A stretch of DNA of 64,000 bases, taken from contig CAUDNY010000003.1 of assembly GCA_958450865.1 (NCBI GenBank), positions 1 to 64,000 of the forward strand. Direction: 5' to 3'. A program made the translations under genes and the position numbers. The DNA is from an uncultured Collinsella sp. GTDB taxonomy: Bacteria > Actinomycetota > Coriobacteriia > Coriobacteriales > Coriobacteriaceae. Of the stretch, positions 15,573 through 24,208 are shown one piece after another (within the stretch, counting starts at the first letter, position 1; the number at the start of each line of letters is the position of its first letter). The notes beneath the pieces are model-generated. The model was given only the letters and a program-made list of their open reading frames with translations, ran no database searches and was not told the origin of the DNA.

Positions 15573-17750
15573 ATGAATCTCCGCTCATCTCTTGCTTGCA
15601 CCTCGAGCGATATCGCCCGCTGGGGGCTGCGCTCCGTCCTTAAGCGCCAGGGCGGCGTACTCCCCGGCCGCATCGCCATGAAGATCGACCCCGAGCTGCT
15701 GAGCGACCTCGCCGGCCTTGTCGACCGCAGCGTGGTGATCACCGGCACCAACGGTAAGACCACCACTTCGAACCTCATCGCCGACGCCGTTGCCGCCAGC
15801 GGCGCCACCGTGGTATGCAACCGCGCCGGCAACAACATGGAGCCGGGCGTGGTGGGCGCACTGCTCGAGGCGCGCAGCGGCCTTAAGCACACCAGCAGCG
15901 GCAAGCGCGTGGGCGTTTTTGAATGCGATGAGCTCTACACCGTGCGCGTCCTGCCCAAGCTCAAGCCGACGTACTTCGTGCTGCTCAACCTGTTCCGCGA
16001 CCAGCTAGACCGCTACGGCGAAATTGACCATACCCAAGACGTCATCGCCCATGCGTTGGAGCTCTCTCCGGCAACAACGCTCATCTACAACGCCGACGAC
16101 CCGTTGTGTGCCTCGATTGCCGCGCGCGTCCCCAACACGAGCATCGCCTTTGGCATCGACGGCGCCACGGGCACCGAGTCCGACCGCATTAGCGACTCGC
16201 GTTTTTGCTCGCAGTGCAACGCGCCGCTGGAGTATGACTACGTGCAATACGGCCAGCTCGGCGCCTACCATTGTCCCTCGTGCGGCTGGGCCCGCCCTGC
16301 GCTGGTCCGTCGCGTGACGGGCGTGGAGCTCGGCTGCGACGGCTACGGCTTTGACCTGGTCTTTGGATCTGCGTCCGACGCGGCTGCCGTACACATCGCC
16401 ACGCGCTACAACGGCCTGTACATGGTCTACAACGTTGCCGCTGCATTCTTTGCCGCACATGAGTTAGGCGTGGACACGGCGCTTCTACAGCCTACGCTCG
16501 ATGCCTATGTGCCCGCCGGTGGTCGTATGGGGCGCTGGGATATCGCCGGCCGCACCGTCGAGGCCAACCTGGCTAAGAATCCCGTAGGCTTCGATCGACA
16601 AATCCAGTCCATCAAGACGGCAGGCGGCAGACTCTGCGCCTTCTTCCTAAACGATAACGATGCCGACGGCCACGATGTCTCGTGGATCTACGATGTCGAC
16701 TTCGAGCGCATCGCCGACACGCCGGGTCTTGTCGCCTTTGCCGGAGGCACGCGTGCGCACGACATGCAGGTACGCCTCAAGTACGCCGGCATCGATGCCG
16801 CGATTATCTCGGACGTCGCGCAGGCGATCGGCGCCGTGGCAGATGAGGCCGCCGATGACACCTTCTACGCCGTCGCCAACTACACGGCCTTTCCGCCGCT
16901 GGTCAAGGAGCTCGACGGGCTGAAGGGTGCCGATGCAACCACGGTTGCCGCCCACGCTGCAACGTGCGCCGATGGCAGTGCCGTCCCCGTCGGCGTCGCG
17001 CCGGTCGAGCTCTTGCGCCCGCTGCGCATCGTCTATCTGTACCCCGATGCCCTCAACCTCTACGGCGACGGCGGCAACGTCATCGTCCTCGAGCGCCGCT
17101 GCGCCTGGCGCGGCATTCCCGTGCGCGTGGACGAGGTCCGCATGGGCGACACGCTCGATCTGCACGATGCCGATATCGTCATGATGGGCGGCGGTGCCGA
17201 CCGCGATCAGCTGGCCGTGGCACACGAACTGCTCGCTCAAAAAGACAAGGTCGCGGCCTATGTTGAAGACGGCGGTTCGCTGCTTGCCATCTGTGGCAGC
17301 TATCAGCTGCTCGGCCGTTCGTACTATATGGGCGAGGATCGCATCGAGGGTCTGGGCGTCATTGCCGCCGATACCGTGCGCGGCTCCGACCGCCTGATCG
17401 GCAACGTCGCCGTCAAGACCGACCTGGCACCCGAGCCCTTTGTGGGATTCGAGAACCACGGCGGCCGCACCCTGCTCGATGCAGAGGCCACGCCGCTCGG
17501 AACGTCCGTTGTCACGGGTACCGGCAACAACGGCGACGACGGCTTTGAGGGCCTCATCTACAAGGGCGTCATCGGTACGTACCTGCACGGACCGGCACTG
17601 CCCAAGAACCCCGAGCTCGCCGACTGGCTCATCGCCCACGCCCTCGAGCGCCGTGGCGACGCACAGGCCATGGCGCTGCTGCCGCTCAAACCCCTCGACG
17701 ACACCTACGAGCACGCCGCCCACGACGCCGCGATGAAGCTCCTCCCCTAA
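15573..17750 (+). CDS. Fused MurT-GatD lipid II isoglutaminyl synthase
   Basis: A 725-residue single reading frame joining two proteins that are separate subunits in Staphylococcus. Residues 1-420 are a Mur-ligase type module (MurT): P-loop GTNGKTTT at 58-65, a zinc ribbon (CSQC then CPSCGW, about 208-240) and the DUF1727 C-terminal domain. From about residue 480 a class I amidotransferase (GatD) follows, with nucleophile Cys574 in LLAICGSYQLLG and His672 in YLHGPALP. The known MurT-GatD complex amidates D-Glu of lipid II using glutamine and ATP. The linker of about 50 residues is Ala-rich. No frameshift or stop separates the halves. Confidence 0.9.
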   Translation: MNLRSSLACTSSDIARWGLRSVLKRQGGVLPGRIAMKIDPELLSDLAGLVDRSVVITGTNGKTTTSNLIADAVAASGATVVCNRAGNNMEPGVVGALLEARSGLKHTSSGKRVGVFECDELYTVRVLPKLKPTYFVLLNLFRDQLDRYGEIDHTQDVIAHALELSPATTLIYNADDPLCASIAARVPNTSIAFGIDGATGTESDRISDSRFCSQCNAPLEYDYVQYGQLGAYHCPSCGWARPALVRRVTGVELGCDGYGFDLVFGSASDAAAVHIATRYNGLYMVYNVAAAFFAAHELGVDTALLQPTLDAYVPAGGRMGRWDIAGRTVEANLAKNPVGFDRQIQSIKTAGGRLCAFFLNDNDADGHDVSWIYDVDFERIADTPGLVAFAGGTRAHDMQVRLKYAGIDAAIISDVAQAIGAVADEAADDTFYAVANYTAFPPLVKELDGLKGADATTVAAHAATCADGSAVPVGVAPVELLRPLRIVYLYPDALNLYGDGGNVIVLERRCAWRGIPVRVDEVRMGDTLDLHDADIVMMGGGADRDQLAVAHELLAQKDKVAAYVEDGGSLLAICGSYQLLGRSYYMGEDRIEGLGVIAADTVRGSDRLIGNVAVKTDLAPEPFVGFENHGGRTLLDAEATPLGTSVVTGTGNNGDDGFEGLIYKGVIGTYLHGPALPKNPELADWLIAHALERRGDAQAMALLPLKPLDDTYEHAAHDAAMKLLP

Positions 17751-17757
17751 CACCCCA

Positions 17758-17790
17758 CCACCACAAAGGGGACAGGCACCTTTGTGGTGG
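17758..17790 (+). terminator. Perfect hairpin after MurT-GatD; copy of a dispersed repeat
   Basis: CCACCACAAAGG (17758-17769) pairs perfectly with CCTTTGTGGTGG (17779-17790) and is followed by TTTTG. It starts 8 bp after the stop, so it should terminate the operon. An almost identical element in reverse orientation lies at 57232-57264. Confidence 0.7.
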
Positions 17791-17810
17791 TTTTGACCCG
17801 TCACAGCGTT

Positions 17811-17951
17811 TGTCTCAATCTGTAACATCTAGACCGTTAAAAGTCGTCTTGCTGTTACAGATTGAGATATTCGTCCCGACGTCTGCCTTTTGTCTCGATC
17901 TGTAACAGGTAGAGCTGATTTACCCGCTCAGATGTTACAGATTGAGATATT
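17811..17951. repeat. Two hairpin units with an 80-bp period
   Basis: Unit 1 (17811-17871) and unit 2 (17891-17951) are each 61 bp. Each begins TGTCTCAATCTGTAACA (TGTCTCGATC in unit 2) and ends TGTTACAGATTGAGATATT, so the arms are inverted repeats around a different 25-base centre. The units are exactly 80 bp apart. They lie between the operon terminator and tRNA-Glu; the function is unknown. Confidence 0.75.
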
Positions 17952-18047
17952 TGAAAATCGGGATAGAAGCCCGCTCCTGTGTGGTGGTTTTCCAGTTTGC
18001 CAACGATATACGCGCCGGCAAAAAAGTCTGCTATACTCTTTCCCGCT

Positions 18048-18124
18048 GTCCCCATCGTCTAGCGGCCAAGGACGCCACCCTTTCAAGGTGGATATCGCGG
18101 GTTCGAATCCCGCTGGGGGCACCA
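18048..18124 (+). tRNA. tRNA-Glu (anticodon TTC)
   Basis: A complete cloverleaf: acceptor GTCCCCA (18048-18054) with TGGGGGC (18114-18120), anticodon stem CCACC/GGTGG around CTTTCAA, T-loop GGTTCGAATCC, and an encoded ACCA at 18121-18124. A -10 like TATACT lies at 18032-18037. Confidence 0.97.
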
Positions 18125-18137
18125 ACTCAAAAATGTT

Positions 18138-18179
18138 CGAACCCGCCGGATGTAAGGTCCGACGGGTTCGTTCTTTTTG
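18138..18179 (+). terminator. Terminator of tRNA-Glu
   Basis: CGAACCCGCCGGA (18138-18150) pairs with TCCGACGGGTTCG (18158-18170) with one mismatch and is followed by TTCTTTTTG. Confidence 0.8.
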
Positions 18180-18214
18180 CCGTTATAAAATGAAAAGTAC
18201 TCAATGCCCTTGCG

Positions 18215-18976
18215 CTAGATAAACAGCTCGCAAACTTTTCGATCAGAGCAGGCTTTACTCAACATCTTGGTAGCCGCAGAGAGCATGATGGGGCTTACCG
18301 CGCGAGCGGAATGCGGACACACGGCAACGCAACGCATGCAAGAGATACAGGCCTTTTTGTCCACCCGCTTGGGATCGTCTTTGTCGATAGCGCCAACGGG
18401 ACACGCTGTGGCACAAGCCCCGCAGGCGGTGCACTCCTTTGTGGTCTTAGGTACCATACCGGCGCCCCCGGTCTTCTTATAGGGACGATTACCCGGAATA
18501 GCCGGCTCAGAAGCATCTCCTGCAGATATCTTTTGCTGAATCTGATCCGCAAACCCAGCGAGCTGTGCCGCGTCCTGCGCATCTGGTCTGCCGGCGGCAA
18601 ACTGGCGAACAATAGAATGCTCGGCGATGGCAGAAACCGCCGCGATCACCCGAAAACCCGCGCCCTTTGCCGCGTCCTCAAGCTCGACCAGCGTGTCCTC
18701 ATACGCGCGATTTCCGTAAACACAAACCAGAACCGCTCGTGCATCGTTCCCTCGCACCATACCCAAGCGCTCCACGGCCACAGCTGGGACTCGCCCGCCA
18801 TACGAGGGCACCGCGATTACGGCTACATCCTCTTTTGTCATCGCAACCGTGCGAAACCCCAGCCCGCTATCGGCCAGATCCACAGCAACGGTTTCTCCAT
18901 CCAACGCATTGGCGATGTAGCCAGACACCTTTTCTGTTCCACCCGTCGGGCTAAACACGATATCGAATACCCTCAT
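18215..18976 (-). CDS. EFR1-type flavodoxin/ferredoxin fusion protein
   Basis: A 253-residue electron carrier. The N-terminal half is flavodoxin-like, with FMN-loop FSPTGGTEKVSGYI at residues 7-20 and a PSYGGRVP loop near 56. The C-terminal part has two 4Fe-4S motifs, CTACGACATACP and CISCMRCVAVCP. Start ATG 18976 has GGGAGGAT before it; a longer start at 19027 lacks one. The layout matches the EFR1 ferredoxin family of anaerobes. No partner gene is adjacent. Confidence 0.85.
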   Translation of the reverse strand: MRVFDIVFSPTGGTEKVSGYIANALDGETVAVDLADSGLGFRTVAMTKEDVAVIAVPSYGGRVPAVAVERLGMVRGNDARAVLVCVYGNRAYEDTLVELEDAAKGAGFRVIAAVSAIAEHSIVRQFAAGRPDAQDAAQLAGFADQIQQKISAGDASEPAIPGNRPYKKTGGAGMVPKTTKECTACGACATACPVGAIDKDDPKRVDKKACISCMRCVAVCPHSARAVSPIMLSAATKMLSKACSDRKVCELFI

Positions 18977-19109
18977 CGGATAATCCTCCCCTATATGAAC
19001 AAACGCCCGAAACGTCCGCATGCCCAAAATAGGTTACAACTTTCAAGATGCCCCGCGCGAAACGCTCGCTCAGCTGCAAGTTCAAAGCAGGTCCGAGCAA
19101 CATAAACAG

Positions 19110-19137
19110 AAGGGGCCTCGCACAGGCGAGACCCCTT
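19110..19137 (-). terminator. Terminator left behind after the glnN fragment
   Basis: AAGGGGCCTCGC (19110-19121) pairs with GCGAGACCCCTT (19126-19137) with one mismatch. It follows the stop of the pseudogene at 19162. Confidence 0.55.
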
Positions 19138-19161
19138 CACACGCAAAATCAAACGTGTCTG

Positions 19162-19275
19162 TTACAGATAGAACAGAATCTCGTCGTAGGTCGGGACCGG
19201 CCAGCAGTCGGCGGCCACGATCTCCTCCAAGGCATCCACGACGTCGCGCAAGGAGCGAAGCGACGCAGCGGAAGC
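19162..19275 (-). pseudogene. 3' fragment of a type III glutamine synthetase gene
   Basis: In the minus frame ending at TAA 19162-19164 the translation ends SLRDVVDALEEIVAADCWPV then PTYDEILFYL. This is clearly homologous to the end of intact GlnN encoded at 25058 (AAVDAMEEIVAADYWPV, PTYDDILFYV). DNA identity over about 75 bp is high but not perfect. Nothing of the remaining ~650 codons is found upstream. It is a remnant of a second or older glnN. Confidence 0.85.
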
Positions 19276-19290
19276 GGGCAATGCCAGCCG

Positions 19291-19363
19291 CACGCGAATA
19301 TCCCGTTGGGTGGGGCACCATTTGAAATGAGAAGCCCGTTATCCTCACGATAGCGGGCTTTTT
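19291..19363 (+). other. Possible tRNA 3' remnant followed by a terminator
   Basis: CGAATATCCCG and then TGGGTGGGGCACCA (about 19294-19320) resemble the T-arm, acceptor and ACCA end of the tRNA-Glu 1.2 kb upstream. The hairpin AGCCCGTTATC (19333-19343) with GATAGCGGGCT (19349-19359) and a T-run follow. The 539-bp gap 19028-19566 holds only this, the glnN fragment and a T-arm-like GGGATTCGAGCCC at about 19378-19390. Confidence 0.35.
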
Positions 19364-19566
19364 GCTGCCATGCGCCGGGATTCGAGCCCAACAGGGTGCG
19401 AAGCCGAGAAAATGCACCTACGCTTTGACCCTAACAAGTGATTAACTTAGTCCCTAGCAATACGATATCTGAAACGTCCGTATCGAAAAACATTGCCTGG
19501 AGACAGCTCCGTCTCCATTAGCCATGATGTTGACAAGCTTTCTTATCAATCGCACGTCTTGAAAAA

Positions 19567-21009
19567 TTATCCCAACTTCAAAATCGCTGTGAGTTCCGAG
19601 GGTGTCGGGAAACAGCACATTCCCTCAACTCGCACCCTGCACACAGCATAAATACCTCCAATCCGTACATCGATAAAACAGCGCCGCGTGTAGTCCAGTT
19701 CCCTGGTCTCGATTTGTAAATTTGTTGGCGAAGTCCAGGCATACGCTGCAAACAACTTGCGAACATCCCATGCGGGGGCATCGTCCCTCTCAGCTTCATG
19801 AGTCACGAAAGGAAAGAGGTCTCCAACGCCGGCCCCATCGCCCGATTTGCAAACCCAAGACTTGTAGCCGGCCCTCACGCCGTACTCACGACCATCGCGC
19901 AACAGAGATAAATCCAGCTCATTCTCATAAAATCGAATATCGATCTCTTCAAAATCCCCGAAAATGCAATGATGAATGCCCTCGAGGCGTAATGAGCTCA
20001 AACGTCCGCCAGAAGCCAACCCAACTGGCACGGGAATACTATCGAAGTCACGTTCGGAAGCCACCGTTTCCCGAACACTAGACTCTTTGAACAATACCTT
20101 ATACAGCGGATCAAGCAGCGCCTTACTTCCTGTCGTGGAACTCGAGCAAGCGATGACAAGGCCATCTGTGGGCCGTATGTAGCACAGCTGCCCAAAAAGG
20201 CCGGAGCATCTGAACCCGCCACGCCGGCACATCCAGAACTGGTATCCATAGCCATTGCTGTCTTCAGTCGCCTCAGACGGATAAAAGGGGCTCGTTTCCA
20301 TCTGAATCTTCGTCGCCTCGGCAACCCATTCCGCGGGAATGATCTGTTCCCCACGCCACTTGCCGCCATCCAGCAAACATTGACCAAACTTAGCCAAATC
20401 CGGTGTCGAAAGGTGAAGACCAAAACCTCCGGTCGTATGACCGGCTTGATCCTCTTCCCACCACCAATTTCTAATGCCTAACGGCGTAAACAAACGTTCA
20501 GCGAGATAATCGGATTCTTTCGTTCCACTTATGCGTTGCACGAGCATGCTCAATAAATGTGAACACAGCGAATCGTAGTGAAAGACCTCGCCCGGCTTCC
20601 AGTCAAACTCACGATGAAGAACCTCATGTGCCCAGTCGTCTCCCGCGCCAATATACGAAAGGTCACTCTCCTGCCCCATCGTCATAGTCAGCAAATTGCG
20701 AACCGTCACATTGCGAAAGCGCTCATCCGCAATCTCGCCTTCATATTCCGGGAAGTATGAAATCCAGCGATCGGCCAGCGACAGCCGTCCTTCATTCACC
20801 AACATCCCAACAGCAACCGAAGTGAAGGACTTAGTCACAGAATAGAGCGGGTGAACGTGTTCGAGGGCGAACGGCGCAGCCGCATGCTCGAAGACGACTT
20901 CACCATCTTGTCGGACCACGACTGAGCGGACTTCCACACCCGCGGACTTCCACGCCGCAAGGCACGCCTCACCCATCTTATTGTCAAAGATAATATTAGG
21001 CACCCTCAA
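19567..21009 (-). CDS. Beta-lactamase-family serine hydrolase
   Basis: A 480-residue class C beta-lactamase/penicillin-binding-protein fold. The SxxK motif is SVTK in HPLYSVTKSFTSVAVGML and the Tyr motif is YDS in VFHYDSLCSHLL. A C-terminal domain of about 170 residues follows the hydrolase part. There is no signal peptide, so it is predicted cytoplasmic. I chose TTG at 21009 (AGAGG six bases before) because an upstream TTG at 21066 lies within a stable hairpin. The AT-rich codon use matches the PTS genes next to it. The substrate is unknown; an esterase or glycopeptidase role is possible. Confidence 0.75.
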   Translation of the reverse strand: MRVPNIIFDNKMGEACLAAWKSAGVEVRSVVVRQDGEVVFEHAAAPFALEHVHPLYSVTKSFTSVAVGMLVNEGRLSLADRWISYFPEYEGEIADERFRNVTVRNLLTMTMGQESDLSYIGAGDDWAHEVLHREFDWKPGEVFHYDSLCSHLLSMLVQRISGTKESDYLAERLFTPLGIRNWWWEEDQAGHTTGGFGLHLSTPDLAKFGQCLLDGGKWRGEQIIPAEWVAEATKIQMETSPFYPSEATEDSNGYGYQFWMCRRGGFRCSGLFGQLCYIRPTDGLVIACSSSTTGSKALLDPLYKVLFKESSVRETVASERDFDSIPVPVGLASGGRLSSLRLEGIHHCIFGDFEEIDIRFYENELDLSLLRDGREYGVRAGYKSWVCKSGDGAGVGDLFPFVTHEAERDDAPAWDVRKLFAAYAWTSPTNLQIETRELDYTRRCFIDVRIGGIYAVCRVRVEGMCCFPTPSELTAILKLG

Positions 21010-21041
21010 CCACTGCCTCTCGAACGAAATCAGTACAAGAT

Positions 21042-21076
21042 GAGGTCGCCCTCGACGCTTATTCAAGGACGACCTC
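21042..21076 (-). terminator. Hairpin between PTS EIIBC and the serine hydrolase
   Basis: GAGGTCGCCCT (21042-21052) pairs with AGGACGACCTC (21066-21076) with one mismatch. There is no T-run, so it may stabilise or partly attenuate the transcript rather than end it. Confidence 0.4.
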
Positions 21077-21129
21077 GTCTAATTGCTGGCGCGCGGGGAA
21101 ATACTTGTCCCGCAGCTCCACTTCTTTGG

Positions 21130-22599
21130 CTACTTTGCAGCCTCTACCGCCGGCACGTCCTCCTTGTACGTCGCATACGTAAGCAGGAACGAAATCACGC
21201 TGGAAACCACGATGGCTATGATTACGTAAATCAGGTAGTTCGCGCCCATTGCACCGGACGGGTCAATGAAGCCCGGGAAGGCGCAGAAGCCGCCGCCGGT
21301 GAAGGCGAACATCTTGGTGCCAAGAGCGCCGATGATTAGGCCGCCGGGCACAGAGGCGATGCAGCTCATGATAAAAGGCTTCTTGCGCGGAAGGGTCACG
21401 CCGTAGATGCAGGGTTCGGTGATGCCGAAGAAGAAGCCCGAGATGAACGCCGGCCATGCAAGCTGCTTGAGCTTTACGTCCTTAGTCTTCAGAAGGATAG
21501 CGAGGACGGCAAGGGACTGAGCGTATGAACAAACCATGTACGGCGCCATGACAATATCCCAGCCCTGGGAGGCAATGTTCACCAGCATGAGGGCAATGAC
21601 ACTCCAGTGGAATCCGAAGATGACCATAGGCTGCCAAATGGCAGTAAGCACGATGCCGCCGAGCGCGCCGCCGATGACAGGCAAGCTGTAGAGGGAGTTA
21701 AACAGCAGGCTCATGAGGTTCGTGATCAGGGTGGCAATCGGGCCAATAATCAAATAGGTAGCGGGGACCATCACAACGAGCACGCACGTAGGCACAAAGA
21801 AGAACTTTACATACTCAGAGAAATGCTTGCGGCACCACTTCTCCAGCTTTGCCGCGAACCAAACAGAGATGATAATCGGAATGACAGAGCTCGTATAACC
21901 CGAAGACGGCATGATGACGGGTATGCCGAGGAAAGTCGTGTAGTAGTTCATGGCAAAGGGAGTGCCGGCAAACACCGTTCCCAAAACATCGCCAGATGTG
22001 ATGTTGACCATCGCCGGATACGTAAGTGCGATACCGAGCGTCATGCCAACGAACTCACTACAGCCAAACTTCTTTGCCGCGGTATAGCCAAGGATAATCG
22101 GCAGGAAGTAGAAGAAGCCGTCACCAGCCGCATATAGAATCTGGTACAAGCCATCTGTCGCCGTAATCCATCCAAGGGCGACGAGAATACTCAAAACACC
22201 CTTGATCATGCCCGCGGCACACAGAACCGCAAGAATCGGCTGGATTACGCCCGAAATAGTATCGATAAGGGCACTAACAACGTTTCCTTTCTTGACGGGC
22301 TCACCATCAAGATTAACCTCGCCCAGCCCCTCGACACCAGAAGCGGCAACCGCGGCATCGTAAACATCCTCAATCACATTGATGCCGACAACAACCTGAT
22401 ACTGGCCATTCGCGTTGATTACTTGAATGACGCCTTTATGAGATTCAATTGCCTTAGTATCGGCCTTCGCATCGTCTCGCAGCTTGAAACGTAGACGCGT
22501 CATGCAGTGCGAGATGCTCAGGATGTTTTCCTTACCGCCGACGAGGCCAACTACGTCCTCGCCGAGCTTGCGATTTGCAAGCTCTTTGCTTTCGCTCAT
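21130..22599 (-). CDS. PTS glucoside transporter EIIBC
   Basis: A 489-residue sugar permease of the Glc/Bgl superfamily. The EIIB domain (residues 1-85) carries the phospho-accepting Cys in SISHCMTRLRFKL. From about 110 the EIIC domain has about ten membrane segments and the conserved GITEPCIYGVTLP motif. No EIIA domain is present, so phosphate must come from another protein; the lone EIIA at 39458 is a candidate. ATG 22599 has GGGAGG before it. It lies 69 bp downstream of the GH4 gene in one operon. Confidence 0.9.
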   Translation of the reverse strand: MSESKELANRKLGEDVVGLVGGKENILSISHCMTRLRFKLRDDAKADTKAIESHKGVIQVINANGQYQVVVGINVIEDVYDAAVAASGVEGLGEVNLDGEPVKKGNVVSALIDTISGVIQPILAVLCAAGMIKGVLSILVALGWITATDGLYQILYAAGDGFFYFLPIILGYTAAKKFGCSEFVGMTLGIALTYPAMVNITSGDVLGTVFAGTPFAMNYYTTFLGIPVIMPSSGYTSSVIPIIISVWFAAKLEKWCRKHFSEYVKFFFVPTCVLVVMVPATYLIIGPIATLITNLMSLLFNSLYSLPVIGGALGGIVLTAIWQPMVIFGFHWSVIALMLVNIASQGWDIVMAPYMVCSYAQSLAVLAILLKTKDVKLKQLAWPAFISGFFFGITEPCIYGVTLPRKKPFIMSCIASVPGGLIIGALGTKMFAFTGGGFCAFPGFIDPSGAMGANYLIYVIIAIVVSSVISFLLTYATYKEDVPAVEAAK

Positions 22600-22667
22600 G
22601 GTTTTCCTCCCATGCGGCCTATCCAAGGTCGGCCGCCCGCCATCATTCGCTAAATTGATTTCCGATA

Positions 22668-23999
22668 CTAGTGAAGCTCTGGCCAGAACTCCTTATTCGC
22701 CTCAATGAGATCGTCAAGGATCTTCTTTGCAACGGAGGCAGAGGGGACCGTCTTCGAAAGCGTCAGCGCCTGCCAAAGCTCCTGATAGGAATGGTCGACC
22801 CAAGCAGACACTGCAAGCTTTTCGACCGAGACCTGTTCCTCCATAAGTCCTTTCTGGAATTGCGGAATCTCACCTTGGCAAATTTTCTCGTAGCCGTCGC
22901 TGCCGACGATGCAGGGGATCTCGACCATAGCCGTTGGGTCAAAATTGGACACAGCCCCGTCGTTGGGAACAATCAGCGAGAAACGTTCACGGGTGTTCTC
23001 TGCCAAAGCGCGAGCGAGATCGACAATGTACTCAGCGTGGGTATCTGGCTTAAGGCCGAAGCCCTCAGACGTGCCCTTTTCGATAATCTGGCGAGCGGTA
23101 CCGAAAACGCGTTTCTCGCGACCCTCACGGACCTCGTCGGTGCGGGTGTGGTTGGGGTCGGTGTGCTCAACCACATAGTCCGGGAAGAGATAGTACTTGA
23201 GGTAGGTGTTCGGAATGGTATTCGGATCGAGCGCGTAAACATCCTTAGCCTTACGGAACGTCTGGTCCCAAGACGCATCGACGAATTCAAGGCCAGAATC
23301 CTCGCCAGCATAACCGTTTTTAGCCATTTGGGCCTTGATAGTGGGCATAAGGTCATTGCCTGCACGGTCGTGAATCTTTGTCCACCAGCCAAAGTGGTTG
23401 AGGCCGTAGTAGCCGACGACGAGGTCGTTGTGGTCCTTGAGACCACACATCTGAGCCATGATATCCATCAGGGCTATTGGCATGTCGCAAATGTTGATGA
23501 TCTTTGAATCCGGGCGAAGGCGGCGTGTCGCCTCAGCAACGATCGCCGCGGGGTTGGAGTAGTTGAGCATCCATGCGTTGGGACTATATTTCTCCATGTA
23601 GTCAAGGATCTCGAGTACGCCGCCAATGGAGCGCAAGCCATAAGCAATGCCACCAGGACCGCAGGTCTCTTGGCCAAGAACGCCATAGCGCAGGGGGATC
23701 TTCTCGTCCTTATCGCGCATAGCGTACTTGCCAACGCGAATCTGGGCAAGTACAAAGTCGATGCCTGTGAAGGCCTCCTCAGGGTCGGTCGTATAGCTGA
23801 AGGTTACCTCTGGAGCATTCTCCCTGATGTAGATGGCACATGCCTTGGCAATTGTCCCCTGACGCTCGGCATCGTTGTCATAGAGCGTAATCCTATTGAT
23901 GGGGAACACATCACGCTTCGCGAGAAGTGTCAGAACAACGCCCGGCGTATAAGTGCTTCCGCCTCCCGCGATAGTAACCGCATAGCTCTGTTTTGCCAT
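22668..23999 (-). CDS. GH4 family 6-phospho-glucosidase
   Basis: A 443-residue NAD- and metal-dependent glycosidase of family GH4. The N-terminal NAD-binding GGGSTYTPG is at residues 12-20, the metal/substrate motif NICDMP lies near 170, and YGLNHFGWW near 198. The CDMP form of the motif is reported to mark phospho-alpha-glucosidases, while phospho-beta-glucosidases carry CN(V/I)P, so alpha-glucoside 6-phosphates are the better guess. It hydrolyses the phosphorylated sugar delivered by EIIBC. The binding site CAGGAGG is unusually strong. Confidence 0.88.
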   Translation of the reverse strand: MAKQSYAVTIAGGGSTYTPGVVLTLLAKRDVFPINRITLYDNDAERQGTIAKACAIYIRENAPEVTFSYTTDPEEAFTGIDFVLAQIRVGKYAMRDKDEKIPLRYGVLGQETCGPGGIAYGLRSIGGVLEILDYMEKYSPNAWMLNYSNPAAIVAEATRRLRPDSKIINICDMPIALMDIMAQMCGLKDHNDLVVGYYGLNHFGWWTKIHDRAGNDLMPTIKAQMAKNGYAGEDSGLEFVDASWDQTFRKAKDVYALDPNTIPNTYLKYYLFPDYVVEHTDPNHTRTDEVREGREKRVFGTARQIIEKGTSEGFGLKPDTHAEYIVDLARALAENTRERFSLIVPNDGAVSNFDPTAMVEIPCIVGSDGYEKICQGEIPQFQKGLMEEQVSVEKLAVSAWVDHSYQELWQALTLSKTVPSASVAKKILDDLIEANKEFWPELH

Positions 24000-24011
24000 T
24001 GCAAATCCTCC

Positions 24012-24073
24012 TGTCTAGACATGTACTTGACAACTTGAATTATATCCTCAGTGATTTGCTATCTGTCTAGACA
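24012..24073. promoter_or_regulatory. Twin GntR operators and promoter of the glucoside operon
   Basis: Two identical palindromes TGTCTAGACA lie at 24012-24021 and 24064-24073, 52 bp apart, both followed by TGT. On the minus strand a perfect -10 TATAAT (24044-24039) lies between them; the upstream palindrome covers the -35 region. This is a looping or double-block repressor layout for the GntR protein encoded at 24209. Confidence 0.75.
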
Positions 24074-24208
24074 TGTTAAACACACGGGTGAACGGTTGAT
24101 TTATGACGGTAAGCGGTAACTTTAAGCGTCTTCACTTCCTATAATTGGTAGAAACAGACTATCGCGCCGATTTGACGCATTCCGCACCACCTCTATAAGG
24201 AGAGCATT

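Noticed and set aside
17811..17951. CRISPR-like array
   Set aside because: There are only two units, the constant parts are inverted rather than direct repeats, and no cas genes are present.
17928..18125. Short minus-strand frame starting MVPPAGFEPAIS
   Set aside because: It reads across the tRNA-Glu gene; this is a classic spurious translation of a tRNA.
19028..19566. A functional protein gene in the region of the glnN fragment
   Set aside because: The available frames are out of register with the recognisable GlnN C-terminus and lack binding sites.
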